Assembly (NCBI GenBank): GCA_902806565.1
Contig: CADCXA010000009.1
Location: 310,001-374,000 of the forward strand
Length of the DNA: 64,000 nt
Direction: 5' to 3'
Source: Hypoxylon rubiginosum
Lineage: Eukaryota; Ascomycota; Sordariomycetes; Xylariales; Hypoxylaceae
Position numbers and translations under genes: made by a program. Numbering within the stretch: position 1 is the first letter of the stretch; each line of letters opens with the position of its first letter. This document shows positions 1-12,330 of this stretch, in pieces. The notes under the pieces are model-generated. The model did no database searches. It saw only the letters and a list, made by a program, of their open reading frames with translations, and was not told where the DNA came from.

Positions 1-3000
1 CGAGGAGGCTGGATATGCCGTTCAGTACTACCACTGCTGTATCGTACCAGTCGTACCGAATCTTTTCGTCTGTGTCGGCTTTGCCTACGGCTTCGAGCTC
101 CTTTTCTATGGACGACAGAAGCTTAAATATTACGGATTTAATGCAGACAGACCAAGCTTCAGGACCAAGTCTGTCTCCGTAGGCATCAAATATTCTTAAT
201 AAAGTCTGAATGGCACCTGGGAAGCTGTCAGCTTAGAAAAACTGGTTTTTATCATGAGACTTACTATTCCTCAAGTCCAATCTTTCGTCGGTGGTCACAG
301 TAGTCAATCTTAGCAGGAGGAGCATCCATAGAGCTGCGTCTGAGGATGCATCCTCAGCATTCGAGGCTTTCTCGACTAATGAGACGCCGTCGGGATCATC
401 AACGAGACCGTCGGTGATTGGTAATAGCTTGCTTCTTCCGGACAAGAAATCGGAAAGAACCCAAAAGAACGTGACAGTCTGGCAGGCACGGCAACTATTA
501 GTATGCTATATAGGTATGCTGGATACCTAGGTAGGTAAAGGATAATGGAAGCTTACCGTGAGTGCGATGTTCAAATCGTCATCCTGAGAACAAAATTTAT
601 ATAGGGTATCAACGAGAATTAAAAAGCATGACTTAGGTAGTGACCCTAGGAAGTCGGAACAAATCAACTGCAGGGAATTGAATGCAGACCTGATGAGCTT
701 GCTAGATCGTGTTGTGAGTGGAAAGGACTGGCCGCTGGCATCCTGTGTAGTGTCGTTACCAAATCTCCTCTGAATGAAAATACTGCCAATGACTTCAAAC
801 GTGATCTCCCATCCGCTTAGAAGTGCGTCTCCACAGTCATCAAGAAGACTCTTCAAGCCCTCGAGTATAATCTTATGTATATCAATGTCTGTCGAGTGAG
901 TGGCCACGGAGGAGGAACGGTCTTCCCTCTGCAATGGCAATAGGGAGTCTCGAAGAGCTTCTAATAAGCGAAGCTGAACTCTACTCCGGGTCTCGTCATC
1001 GACGCCACCGACAGCCTTAGCAGCGTCTAAAGTGAGCTGTACTAGGATATCTGCCGCACGGCTGCGAATCTGTACTGGCATTGCGATGGAACTTAGCGTA
1101 TTTACAAGCTCGGCAATAATGCGCGTCCAGCCCGAGACGCCTGGTGGGTAAGTCAGGAGTCGCTCAATATTGATGGCCGCAAGTTCGCCAATCTTGGCTA
1201 GAGCAAACTGGTCTTCTTGACTAGGACCCCCAGGCGCTATACTAGATACGCTAAGGAGTCTCCGATGCTGACCTGTCGGCGTCCGCAAACCAGGTATTGG
1301 TGGCGTTAACGTTGACGACGACTGAGGTCGGCTTGGCGGTTCCGATGCCGGCTCGGATTGTTGATCTAATAAACTGCAAATGGCGTCGACAACCTCCGCG
1401 AAAGCATCGTTTGGAAAATCCACGGTGCTTTCAAAGAGTCTAGACGCGGCAGTTTCAACCGCTCTTATTTCGGTGTTGAAGTTGGCTAGAAGTGATGCAG
1501 CTTCGTTCTCTGCCTTTGGATCCGGGCCTTTTCCGGCCATGGGAGTTCTCCCAGGGGACTTGCCGGTCGAGAATAAGACGAAGTCGGCCTGTTGCAACGT
1601 TTCTAAGATGATCGACCAAGAGCCACTTAGTGTTGGTCCCAATGCAATACCTAGATTTAGGAGCGCTCGCAGACACAAAAGGTTCCGAGTGTTCAGCGTT
1701 TGGGGTATATTGTTGGCATCGAAAGATGCTTGCCTTTGTCTTTCGCCAGCGGCACCGACTGGAGTTACTAGATTATCCACACTCAGAAGACCCCTGGCAT
1801 TCCCTAGAATGCTGTTTGGCGTCTCAGCAGCCGGGCTAGGCGTAGCTGGTTTAGACGGTCCAGTATTGAGACAAGCAGAAAACACATTTGGCGGCACGGC
1901 TGCTTTGCCCAAGGTGGTAAGAAAAGCATCTCTTGGGGTTGCTAGATGAAGTAATCCTGCAACGTGGGCAAATTTCTGGAAGGCTCGAACGAGGCCATGA
2001 TAGTACTCGGAATCGAGAGCAGCATAAAGAAAAATTGAGCAGGTGGCGAGGATAGCCGGCCAGCACTCATCAATGATGGCTGCACATATTTCAACCTCAG
2101 CACGTAGAGGGTGATCTTTGACAGCCAGGGGGTTGAGAGGCACCGGAGTTTTCTTAAACGACCCGGATCTTTCGATGGTAGTTATCGTGGCAGTCCTTTC
2201 CACAATTGTCTTCTGACCGTTATTGTCGTCCCCCTCAAAAGGGGCTGGCGATTCTCTTCCCGTTTCTGGTTGCTTAGCACCGCGCTTACGAGATCGATTA
2301 TCGGGAGGAACCGTGAGCGGCAAGATAAACTTAGCTAGTCCCTCCGACAACGAAGTTATGCAGGACAAAGTCAACGCGTAGACGTAGGATTCGGGAAACG
2401 GTGGCGGTTCCGTCTTGTCCAGCTGGTCGATACAGGCCACCCTTACTGTACTCCAGTGGGAGCTAATTCCGGTGCTATGGCTGTCGCCGACAGATCCGCC
2501 GATAATTCCAGTTACCCCGCTGGCCTCTAGCATTGCGTGGTCTGCAGAGCCCCCCATACTTGCATATGGATTGGCGACGGGGATGGTGGACTGGTGGCCG
2601 AGACCAATGACTACCGGCTTCTCCGTACTAACTCTTACAAATGTGGCAGTCAGGTTTTTCAGGATGTTCTTCTCTCCCTCTTTAGAGTCATAAAGCACGA
2701 AAATGCGTCTGAGGAGGGGAGGTTCGGAGAATATTCCTCGAAATACTTCCATGCATAGCGCTCTCCTCCACGGGGATGCATCTTGATCTAGCAATTGAGT
2801 GAGTGTGTCGAGAGCCTCGCCACCCTCTGATGGGAGAACATCTAGATGCTTCCTGAGAAGAGTATATAAAATACGAGCAAGTCGGACGGAGATGGCGAAA
2901 TTCGGCTTTGCAGACATCTCCTTGATGACGAAAGGCATCACCGTCGTGCGGAGTATATACGCTTGTTCGGGGTGACGTGACTCGGTAAATATAACAGTAT

Positions 3001-3929
3001 GTTGACTCAAGACCGACTCTATTAGCTCAAGGCCAAATGTCTGAGGAAGCCCAGTGAATCGAAGATATTCCGGACGCTGATTCTCGGTCATCAAACAGAT
3101 ATCTCTGAAAATGCGGTAGGCATCCATAGAGGCGGCCCGAAGTTGAACGTCGCCATCGCCAGCAGGGGCATCTCCAACAAAGGGCCCATTAGATCCTGAC
3201 TCTATTTGCATATTAGTCTATGGACTGGAGTAAGACCTGGACACCACTCACTATCTTCAGCTGCTACTTTTTCGAACACGGTCATGACGAGCTGCTGTAA
3301 AGTCGCAGCAGCCGTATTGTTGACAACGCCATTCTTGGTCGTCTGGAGGATGAAGCAGATGTTCAGAGCGGTAACGAGCAGATCACCTTGGATCTCCCTA
3401 GAATAATTCTGAAGTAAGGTAGGTAGGGCCTGCAGAATCTTAAGCTGAACATCTAACCCGGCAGAGGTGGCCTCGCGCAAGGCCTCCAATACGGGACTCA
3501 ACTTGGACCGTGGGAGAGCTGTGACAAGAATGAGACGCGACAAGCAAACAATGGCGATTCCTGTAAACTTGGCATTTCTGGTCCCGCATGCTATTACAAA
3601 TGGGTTGACGAAGTTGATCTTCTGGGAGAGTTCTGAATCATGGTATAAGTAAATATTCTAACTATAACAGCCAGCCTAGGTTCGAAGCCTACCAGCAGCA
3701 AGTTGTGCTTCATTGGTAGCACGGATAGTCTTAAGCTCCTCAAGTGACTTCTCTGCTGCCTGAGTATGAAGTTAGCAAATGCTGTTTCTATTATTACGTC
3801 TGAGTTAAGAAAGATGTTTGTCAAAAGGGGGAGAGCACATACCTGCCTAAGATCATTGTGCTTCCGTTTGCTTTCTTGTATGAGATTGGTCAACTCCGTA
3901 GAGAGGAGCTGTGTGGTCATCTTGGCCAA
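1..3929 (-). CDS. MON2: Mon2 (Ysl2) endosome/Golgi trafficking scaffold, 3' part beyond window
   Basis: Large Sec7-related but GEF-less scaffold that works with Dop1 and the flippase Neo1 at the late Golgi/endosome. Exons on the minus strand by phase and splice sites: 3843-3929, 3693-3759, 3252-3632, 557-3201, 265-478 and 1-216 continuing off the edge. About 1,203 residues are visible (yeast Mon2 is about 1,600). The N-terminus (TTQLLSTELTNLIQESKRKH) is the DCB domain signature of Mon2, followed by the conserved block LRAASMDAYRIFRDICLM of the HUS region. Residues around LTTVTFFWVLSDFLS mark the later helical part. The start could be the ATG at 3929 or the ATG at 3920, three codons on; family members usually begin MT-Q, favouring 3920. 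A Ser/Pro-rich stretch lies near 1260-1360. Family assignment is from recognised sequence, not a search. Confidence 0.93.
524..533. repeat. TACCTAGGTA palindrome copy
   Basis: Exact copy of a 10-bp palindrome. Other exact copies: 16175, 26519, 37445, 40136 and 52234. This one lies inside a MON2 intron (479-556). Confidence 0.75.
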
Positions 3930-4516
3930 TCAGCTTGAACAGAATCCATCTGAGAAGTGTTCCGGTTTAAGAATAAGTTATTGATATATGTAGTCTTGAA
4001 AGGCATGAGGCATCGAACAAAGATGAAAATTGTCAGGTTTGAGACAGACTGTTCAAGTTTCACTGGCGAGCTTTAGAGCTTCTTGCCAGATTCGTCACGA
4101 CACTTTGCAGTTTGAGAGTGACTAAGCCGACGCGCCACGTTTCAACTTCGTCAGCCACAGCTAGTGCGAAACAACCTTGGAACTGAGAGGATCCCGTGAG
4201 ATGGGACAGTGGGGCGTAAGTGTATTACTACGTGGGTACATCAGTCCAGGTACAGGGGCGATAGGCTACCCACATGTACCTAATCATTCAGCGCCGCCTT
4301 GTAATGTGCAGAGGTAAACCCCCGCCAACCCACCCCGCTACATACACCATTGCAACACGCAGTATATCATACAAGGCTGGGCCATCTTCTCAACTCCTCA
4401 ACCTCTCAAATCATACATCCAACCTGCTGCCATATCTCAGGCGAAGGAGAAATAGAGCAGTCTTTCGCGGTTAAGCTACATCACCTGCCCTGTACCAGGC
4501 ACATCCTACAGACAAC
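3930..4516. promoter_or_regulatory. Divergent promoter region between MON2 and MMS2
   Basis: The two start codons face away from each other across about 590 bp, so this stretch must carry both promoters and 5' leaders. Short open frames here (for example around 4274-4553) have no family features and overlap the expected MMS2 leader. I see no clear TATA box. The stretch before 4517 is rich in C and T, usual for fungal leaders. Confidence 0.5.
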
Positions 4517-5137
4517 ATGGGCGCCAAAATTCCCCGGAATTTCCGCCTCTTAGAGGAGTTAGAGAAGGGAGAGAAGGGTCTAGGCGCCGGTACGTTCTAC
4601 ACGACGAAATCATACCTATCGTGAGCCCATGCTAACGAGGTATTATTGATGACAGAGGCTTGCTCCTACGGCTTGGACAACCCCGAAGATCTCCTAATGT
4701 CGGACTGGAACGGCACAATTCTAGGACCTCCCCACGTTAGTCACGATACCAACTTGCCACCTTAGGGAGAGACTTGGCCCAGAGCTAACGACCGAATGGA
4801 TAGAGCGTACACGAGAACCGAATCTACTCCGTCAAGATGCACTGCGGCGACCAATACCCCGACAAGCCGCCCACTATCCAGTTCGTCAGCCAGGTCAACC
4901 TACCATGCGTCAACCAGAAGAACGGCGTGGTCGATCCCAGTCAACTACCCTGCTTAGCCAACTGGAAGAGAGAGAATACGATGGAGACTATCCTGATCGA
5001 GCTCCGAAGGTGAGCGCAATAGAAGCTGTTCGAAGTCTAGCCTAAGTCGCATACTGATGTCCATTAGATACATGGCATCGAGCCAGTGCAAGAAGTTACC
5101 TCAACCTCCGGAAGGGACCGTGTATCCTGGCCATTAG
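4517..5137 (+). CDS. MMS2: Mms2-type ubiquitin-conjugating enzyme variant (UEV)
   Basis: Catalytically inactive E2 variant that pairs with Ubc13 to build K63-linked ubiquitin chains in post-replication DNA repair (PCNA polyubiquitination). Four exons: 4517-4589, 4656-4735, 4804-5009 and 5068-5137; together 429 nt, giving 142 residues (yeast Mms2 137). It starts [20 protein letters not shown], the UEV N-terminus. The core shows [20 protein letters not shown] and [15 protein letters not shown]. At the place where an E2 has HPN and its active cysteine, this protein reads [17 protein letters not shown], with no HPN motif, as expected of a UEV. It ends YPGH. The gene was too fragmented by introns to appear as one open frame and was assembled by hand. 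It is divergent from MON2. Confidence 0.95.
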
Positions 5138-5706
5138 CATGGTATCGCAAGGCAAGCTAATGCGCGGTAGAATTGCATGAAACCCGGTACAGAAGACACG
5201 TCGCGTTCACTTTTATGCAATCCAGAAATAGTAGAAGGAATACCGTTGGTTTACTTGTACCGGCACCGGCGCTTGGTAGGCAAATTCATTACATCATAGC
5301 GAAGTCGACACCATCATGCGAGCAGGTATCTATTAAGGAACAGGAGGGAGAGAATCAGACCAGGAGTTTATGGCACCATTAGGCAATGAAATAAGATATT
5401 CCCATATTTGTTTTTAAGGTCCCCAATCATTGTGATTCGACGACTACACGTTAGATACTTTATGCTAGATACTTTATCCCCAGTATCTTATGATGTAGCT
5501 TACCTCAGGGTACCTGTATCTCCAGTATAAATAGGCACGTGACAACGTGTAGCTGAGGTACATGTCACACCGCGGAACCATTTCCGCAATTTTATTAAAT
5601 TTATATCCAAGGTCTTTAGGAACATGATTCAATTCCCTCGCGACTTTGGTCCTGAACACACGAAGACGGAGAGGGTGACCGGCACTCCACAAGCACCAAT
5701 GCCCAT

Positions 5707-6959
5707 ATGCCAGCATTTTTCAATCCAGCCCGGAATTCACGGCATCGAACAGCATGTAATACATTCCGACCCCTTACCTTCAGCCCGTCGCATCTACGTA
5801 CCATAGAGTCACTAACATAATCCTCATATTAGGCTTCGCACTCTACCGCGCGCTGCTCCAGCAAGCTCCACGTATACGACTTCCAGATGATCTGGCTACG
5901 GCCTGGGGACCCGTGAACCCCATCAAACACCTTATACGTCGGACCTTTCTCCGCAACCGCATCGATACAAGCCCTCGTCTCGTGTACCCGGCACTCAAGG
6001 CGGGGTACCAAATCCTCGCCCTCCTACGCTCTGCTGCCACCCATTCTTCTTCCTCTTCCTCCTCAGTGTCTAGTCCGAATGCCGACTATGCCTCCGTAGT
6101 AAGCTTTCTGCGAGCGCGCCTAGACGAGCGCGATCGCTCGCTCGAAGCGAAGAAACTACACCCACCCAACAGCCGCAACCCGCCGAAACCAACGTCGGCC
6201 CCGAGGCCCGGCGCGGTCCCGCTGCTTGTCAACGTGACGCCGGCGCCCACGCGGCAGAACCCGGATCCGAAACCCGTCTACGCGACGCCTTCGCGGCCGC
6301 GGCCGCTGTCCGAGCTGGGCGGGACGGGACGCCGCAAGATCCCGCGGCTGGACATGGCGTCCGACTACCCGTTCCTGCGCCTCGCGAAGCCGCAGTCGCC
6401 GGTGCTGAACCGCGTGCTGACGCAGAAGATCCGGAAGCGCGTCGCGCGCACGGGCAGCGTCAAGTATCTATACGACGAGGTCCTGCCGGACGGCGAGCTC
6501 GAGGACGACTGGGACAGGTCGGTCGCCGCGCTCATGGAAGCGCAGCAGCAGCAGCAGCAGCAGCGCGGTCCTCGGACGTGGGAGGAGGAAGGGGGTGCCG
6601 CCGACGCGCGACGACGAGCGGACGGCGGCGAGGCGCAGGCGATCCGCCGCGAACTCCGGACCGGGAACACGTTCCGCCAGACCGTCTTCGAGCACGGCGT
6701 CATGCACGTGCAGCACGTCCTGTCCCGCGAGCGGGCGGACTCGGTCGCGCGGGCGGACGCCATGCGCCGCTTGATCGAGGAGGAGACCGCGCTGGCCGAG
6801 CAGGAGAGGGCGCAGAGGGCTGCCGAGCGGAGAAGACGCTGGGAGGATAAGATGCTGGGGTTGCACGGCGAGAAGTGGAGGGAACTATTCCCGGGTCTGA
6901 AAGAGAGCGAGGGTTCTAATCTTGGACGACTACAGTCACGGCCGCAGCAAATAAGGTAG
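5707..6959 (+). CDS. LYR-motif protein, Cup1-like group, probable mitochondrial
   Basis: Two exons, 5707-5755 and 5833-6959, total 1,176 nt (391 residues). Splicing at 5756-5832 joins a short start exon (MPAFFNPARNSRHRTAC) to FALYRALLQQAPRLPDD, recreating the ALYR helix of the LYR superfamily (small proteins that bind acyl carrier protein and assist Fe-S and respiratory-complex assembly). The block NPIKHLIRRTFLRNRIDTSP and GYQILALLRSA continue the helical LYR domain, residues about 1-85. Unlike the usual 80-120 residue LYR proteins there is a long C-terminal extension: Pro-rich linker, a TGSVKYLYDEVLPDGELEDDW element, a glutamine run near residue 210 and a charged Arg/Glu helix near the end. 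Exon 2 is markedly GC-rich. The start at 5707 was chosen because only this frame splices in phase. The family name Cup1-like is from memory of the N-terminal pattern. Confidence 0.85.
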
Positions 6960-7229
6960 TCTCATAGAATATGTAATTCAACTCTACCTAGCCATGTATA
7001 CACATAACACCGCTCATTAATCGACCTTATCTGTCGAGCATTTGAGGTTATGTGCGCATCCCCAGTTAGCCAATAATATATGTCAACTATTTTGTTGTAA
7101 TATACGTGAAGTATATAAACGAATATACCTAACCCCGAATAAACGCCATTCCCATATTTCGTCTCCTAGATGTACAGATTCTATATCAAGCCAAAGGAAA
7201 TAAAGCGCAGTATGCTGACGTGTGTATTC

Positions 7230-9746
7230 TCATATATTTTCATCGGCAATCACAGCATTCCAGAACGAGCTCACGATATCTTTCGGTCTGAAAGCAGGAG
7301 CCCGCCCAAGGCAGGTAGCGTGGGTTACCAGCGCTAATACGAGGTCAGCATTCGTCAACGTATCGGTAATAGGGGGGAGGGGTAAGGGGCGCGATCTTAC
7401 TGCTGATGAAGTTATTTACGTCCAGGACCACTCTCTTTGGGGCTGCCATAACGGCTGCCGCCGCGGGCTCGTGGTGCGGGAATAGGTACGAGGAGGAGTT
7501 GGGGAAGGCCATGTTGTCGAAGCCGGTGAACGAGGGAACGCCGCCGCCGCCGTCTGCGGACTGAGCGGCCCCGTAGAGGTTCGACGTGACGGAGATAGGC
7601 TGCCACGAGTTGTCCCGCGTCGGTACGGGATACGCATTGGTTTGGGTATGTAGAGGAGCCGAGAACGACATGTGCTCCATCGGCGGCGGGGCGTGAGGAA
7701 GCACGCCGGGATCAAAGGTCTGGTGCCCGTGCGGCGCGTGGGCGGCGTGAGGGGGGATGGACTGCATCAGCTGGATCTGGGGCTGCTGCGGCTGCACGTC
7801 CAGGAACGCGCCGGGCTGGACCTCGACCGTGTGTATGTCGGCGGCCGTCGGGATGACGACGCCGTTCTGGGCGAGGTACGTCTCGACCTCGCCGGCGTCG
7901 AACCACGTGCCCTCCCAGCCGCTCATGTTGATGTACTGGGACACGCCCAGGAAAGTGTCGCGCACCCGCGTCGTCCGCTCGTTGAACGGGCCCATGCCGA
8001 ACCCCGTGCTCTGGTAGGACGACGAGCCCGCGAGGCTGGAAGGGCCGGGGCCGCCGCCGCCGCCGCCGGCCCGGTCGGAGGAGAAGTGGGTGCCGGAGCC
8101 GCCGAGCTGGTGGAACGGGTGCTCCCAGTAGTTCAGGGGCTCGCTCCGGATCCGGTCCAGGGTGGCCCGGGTCCGCGACTTGATCTCGTCGAGGGTCTCG
8201 AACAGCATGACGAAGCCGAAGACGCGCGACATGCGCGCCGGCGGCGGGTTCGGCATGTTCACGAGCGTGTACGCCCGCTCGACGGTCTGCCGGTGCAGGC
8301 GCCGGGCGAAGGCCCACTCGCTCGAGGCCATCGACCGCGGGCCCGTGAGCCGGTTCCACGGGTGCTGCGCCCAGTTCGCCTGCGCCGCGCCCCAGGAGTG
8401 CTCGTCCAGCGGCAGGCTCGGCCCGAAGCTGGCGTTCTCCGCCGTCGGCGCCGTGACGATCTCGTACTCGTGCGCCGGCGGGTTGGCTAGCGCCGGGTCC
8501 AGGTTAGACGAAGTGGTAGCCTGCACGTGTTGGGCGATGGGCTCGTGTGACACCATCAATCCGCCCCACAGATGCATCGCCTGTGGTTGTAGTTGTGGTT
8601 GTGGCTGTGGTTCCGGCCGTACGGGGACACTTTCCTCCTGCTCCACCTGCGTTACATCTTCCGTCGCTTGTGTCTCCCGAGCATTGTCGTCAGAGTTCCC
8701 TTCGGGGCTCTCCTCTTCGCTATCTTTCGGACTGTCCTTCTCTTGGGTCTGCTTGATAAGCGTTTGAAGTCTCTGTAGTTGCTGTCTGAACTCGGGGGCC
8801 TGGGCGAGGAGTCCACGCCGCGACGCATAATCAAACAAGTCTTGATACGCATTGTTGATCTCGTTGTTTACATCTTTAAGATCGTTAATCCTGGCCTGGA
8901 GGTCCGTGATAGCACTCTCCTTTCGATTGCGGTACGCTCTCTGCGCAAGTCGAATCTGCGTCCGTCGGCGCTACGTTCGCTGTGAGTATGCATGCCGCTG
9001 TAGGCGATTCAAGTTTACAAAAGTAGTTCTTTAAAGGTGAAATAAGGTAGGAGACTCCAAAGCGCAAGATTCTCCAGTTACATAGGTACAGATATGGACA
9101 TGGTAGAGAAGAGGAATTAGGAACTTCCACGAACCTCTGTGGGCGTCTGGTCCTTGGTGTCAAGCCTCGGGCGCCCTCTACTCCTCTTCGTTTCCTCTAC
9201 CGGTTCGTCTATCCCAATATCCGCTCGATTTCTCCCCCGTTTCCTCGGGTTAGGAGCGTTTTCAATGGGTACAACTGTAGTAGTAGGCTTCGCATTGACT
9301 TTAGAAGAAGTTCGTTTAGGATAGCGGCCGTTGTCGTACTGTTCAGCACTGAGCACGGCCAAGTTGGTATGGAGATACCGCATTGGTACTTCTCCCGGTA
9401 GTGATGCCGACGACTCGCCGGCAGGTAGCTGGAAATCGAAGCTTTCCCTCTGGGGGACGGATAGTACTGCACTGTTCCAAGAGGCTTGTTGGTCCAGCGA
9501 TGTTTGAGCGGGTAGACTAGAGCTAGAGTTCCCACCCAAGCTGTTGGGAGCTTGTATCAAACCAGAGGAGACGGGAGGTGGATAAGCATTGGACGAAAAG
9601 CCTTGAATTGGTGTTGGCAAGAGGGGCTGCGTGGCAAAGTCACCGTACTCGCGATAGGGCTGACTGAGCTGACTTCCGTGATCTTGCAGGTTGTCACCAA
9701 TGTAATGCTGGTGGACGTCGGTGTTTGAATGTGACATTGGCGGCAT
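7230..9746 (-). CDS. bZIP transcription factor
   Basis: Three exons on the minus strand: 9135-9746, 7401-8970 and 7230-7333, summing to 2,286 nt (761 residues). Exon 2 opens directly with the basic region RRRTQIRLAQRAYRNRKESA, followed by a leucine-zipper-like helix (AITDLQARINDLKDVNNEIN), so the DNA-binding domain starts at about residue 205 and the exon 1 junction sits at its edge. The N-terminal 200 residues are disordered, ending in a basic AT-hook-like element (RKRGRN, RSRGRPR). After the zipper come acidic and Pro/Gln stretches, a conserved segment with GWEGTWFDAGEVETYLAQ and a glycine run. The short last exon encodes LVTHATCLGRAPAFRPKDI, a tail seen in many fungal bZIP proteins. Nuclear regulator; target genes cannot be read from the sequence. 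The exon 1 donor is GTTCGT, a weak site. Confidence 0.88.
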
Positions 9747-10342
9747 GGGGAGTCACTAACAAGGGACCAGACCCCATTGTCGTGTACCAATGCCGAAGCC
9801 CAAGGAGCTTCTAGGGTTGCTCTGTACCGACCCAAAGGTCCAGCGTCGTAATCCTCAGACAGGTCTTATTAAGCCTTGCTGTCTCAGAGGTGCCAGTAGA
9901 ACCGATCAGTAACCGCTTAGACTAGCCCACAATCCGGCAGCCACACCGGAACGATAACTTTTGTGCGAGTGTAAAGGCTACGATTACGCAGCGAATCCCT
10001 GTACGTTCTGAACCAATCTGGAGTGTCAGTGATGGCCAAACCCCGAGGTTATGCTTGATGATTAGTGAACATTCAACTTGCAGGTTCTCGCGACAGTGCG
10101 CGTCGACAATACGACATTCTGATTCGATGGGACGTGCGTATCGCTACTACGATCACGTGCCACTGCATTATCTGGCTGGCCTGGCTGGCCCTGGTTCGGC
10201 TTCAGCTGCATGACGATCATCTCCATCCTTCACTTTCGGGTAACATAAGGTAAGGAGACACTTTATGAATCGGAGAGTCCCCCAACCCAATTCAATGATT
10301 GGTGGTGGGAAAGCACCAGTTAAGCTGGCGTATTAACGCCGA
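9747..10342. promoter_or_regulatory. bZIP promoter/leader and TatD-gene 3' region
   Basis: No credible gene. The bZIP gene reads away from this stretch, so it should hold the bZIP promoter. A CACGTG E-box lies near 10156. A short open frame at 9557-9835 overlaps the bZIP start in another frame and looks like a shadow. Confidence 0.35.
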
Positions 10343-11397
10343 CTAGGCCAAGTCAAGCCCAAACATATTCACACTGTTCCTCCAAGCTGCTTCAGCGACT
10401 TCATCGACAGTCGTCCCTTTCAACCCAGCCACAACATATGCAACTCTCTCGATCGTACAGCTTTCATTCCTCTCCTTGACCATACATGCCGCATCCCACT
10501 TATCCCTCTTCTTGCTCGGTGGTAATGGTGGCGCGTTAGTGAGGTATTGTTTCGCGACCTCGCTCCCGTTCTTGATCTCTCCCCACGGCGCATCGGTCTC
10601 TATCTGCAGGCGCTCCAACGGGACCGCGGCAACCATATCAACACTCTCTCGGTCCTTGAAGCTGAATCCATTGATGCTGATATCAAAGCCGAGCTCTACG
10701 AGCTTTTGCATCTGCGCCGTAGATCCAACGAAGCTATGCACCAAACCTCGTCGAGGCAGCCGCCCGAGATAAGGCGTCACGACCTCAACGAAATCGTCGA
10801 ACGCAGCTCGGCAGTGGAGAAACAGCGGTAGATCCCAGCCGTTTTCCACGAACAGATCTAATTGCGCCTTGAACGCACGGATCTGGACGTCCTTGGGCGC
10901 GTGATTCAATCGGTCATAGTCAAGCCCCAGCTCTCCGAAAGCTGCTACGGGGCAAGGCGTCAAGGCGAGAGCAGTGCGAAGGCTGTCAGCCAGCTTCTGT
11001 AAGTACGCAGGTCCTCCTTCATCCATTTCGGCGGCGTGGTACGGATGCACGCCTATCGTGATAAAGCACTGCGCCGGGCGAGACTGTGCAATCGCGAGGT
11101 TTACGGAGACGTCAGATAGTGACATTCCTGTGAGCATGACCTTCTCTACGCCAGCGTTCATTGCTCGGTCGAGGGTGTTTACGAAATCAGCAGTGTGGTA
11201 TTTCTTATTACGGTAGACGCCGTCGAACTCGTTAGCAGTAGCAGTGACCGCAACCTGCATAAGTATTAGAGCGCAAAATCAAGGAGAGCCATAGACTAGG
11301 TAAAGATTGCACCTACGTCTGCAAATCGCAATTTCTTCCCAGGCTTAAGAGGAGCTTTCCGAGGCAAGCCGCTCAAGTCCAGACTTTGAGATGCCAT
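10343..11397 (-). CDS. TatD-family metal-dependent deoxyribonuclease
   Basis: Two exons, 11317-11397 and 10343-11254, 993 nt, 330 residues, the usual size for TatD enzymes. Exon 1 encodes MASQSLDLSGLPRKAPLKPG and ends LRFAD; a 62-nt intron follows. TatD proteins are TIM-barrel nucleases acting on DNA ends. Visible family landmarks: TIGVHPYHA, AFGELGLDYDR with the metal-binding glutamate, LPLFLHCR, GLVHSFVG and ETDAPW with the conserved aspartate. The usual N-terminal HxH metal pair is absent; the corresponding stretch reads ADVAVTATANEFDGVY, similar to eukaryotic TatD homologues that have ANLTD there. It lies downstream of the monooxygenase on the same strand, with no sign of shared transcription. 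Confidence 0.9.
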
Positions 11398-12330
11398 GCC
11401 GAGCCAAAGACCGTAGCAATATGATTATCATATCATGCCTTTTAGGATACCTGGATACCTAGATACCTTGTAGGCAGCTGCTCTGAGTTGACGCTGATGA
11501 AAACAGATTTCTCTTGACCCGACACGATTAATGGTAAAAAAAATGGTGCTGAGAAATCGTTTAATCGCTCCAAGCTCACAAGAGCCCAACGACAAGTCTT
11601 TTCTATGCCGTTCTCCACCTTTACTTGAAGCGGTCTAGTTGATGCGTGCGTTGTCGAAAAATGCGTCATCTGGTTGCAATACCGATAGAGATTCAACTCG
11701 GCTTCGGAGCGACGGCGCAAGTGAAGATGCATTCTCTGTAGGGCAGGTACCTACCTAACTCCTATGAACTGAACCATGCCAGCCAAGGCCGGGCCGATAT
11801 TTTCCCCGCTTAATGTCACTTAAGGTGAGGTTCCAGCCATCTCTGGTTTCAGATTGTTCAGGTTTCTTGCACATGGTGGCTTGCAGTTCACACTTGGAGT
11901 CTCAGATCGGCGCAGTGTTGCAATGCCTTTTGTGTCTTAGAGGTGCAGCGGAAGCACATCATTCAAGCCACTAGGCAATAATTATGCATGAGCAGGTAGT
12001 TCTATTAATTCAACCACGCTTACATAAATGACAGGGCTCCTCGTGGGATATATCACGATGAATAGGGGCCAGACACACTAAAGGATGGCTCTGACAGACA
12101 TTGGGGGTCTCCTACCAATATGAGGAACGGGCTGAGGGGCACCATAGGTAGCGAGGGGAAGTTTAGAGAAACTCCGCTCCGTAGCTCCTATATATGCCAG
12201 AAAGAGTACCATTAGGAAATATTTAGGAATATATACAGTAGTCCTCACTCGTTAAGTCTTATCTGTTGATATCTGAGATTTCATGCCCTAATTCGAATAG
12301 TACTCGAATACTGGCAAGAAATATTCCCTT
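11398..12330. other. Intergenic stretch, TatD promoter side
   Basis: About 930 bp without a supportable gene. It holds the TatD-type gene's promoter on its left side and the monooxygenase 3' end on its right. A degenerate GGATACCT repeat occurs near 11448-11470. The 96-codon open frame at 11442-11732 shows no family features and I treat it as chance. Confidence 0.4.

Noticed and set aside
6365..6866. Two 132-codon minus-strand frames
   Set aside because: Antisense shadows of the LYR gene; poly-Cys and poly-Leu runs come from its CAG repeat.
7672..8490. 272-codon plus-strand frame
   Set aside because: Antisense shadow of the GC-rich bZIP exon; its Arg/Ala/Gly-rich composition is typical of a shadow.
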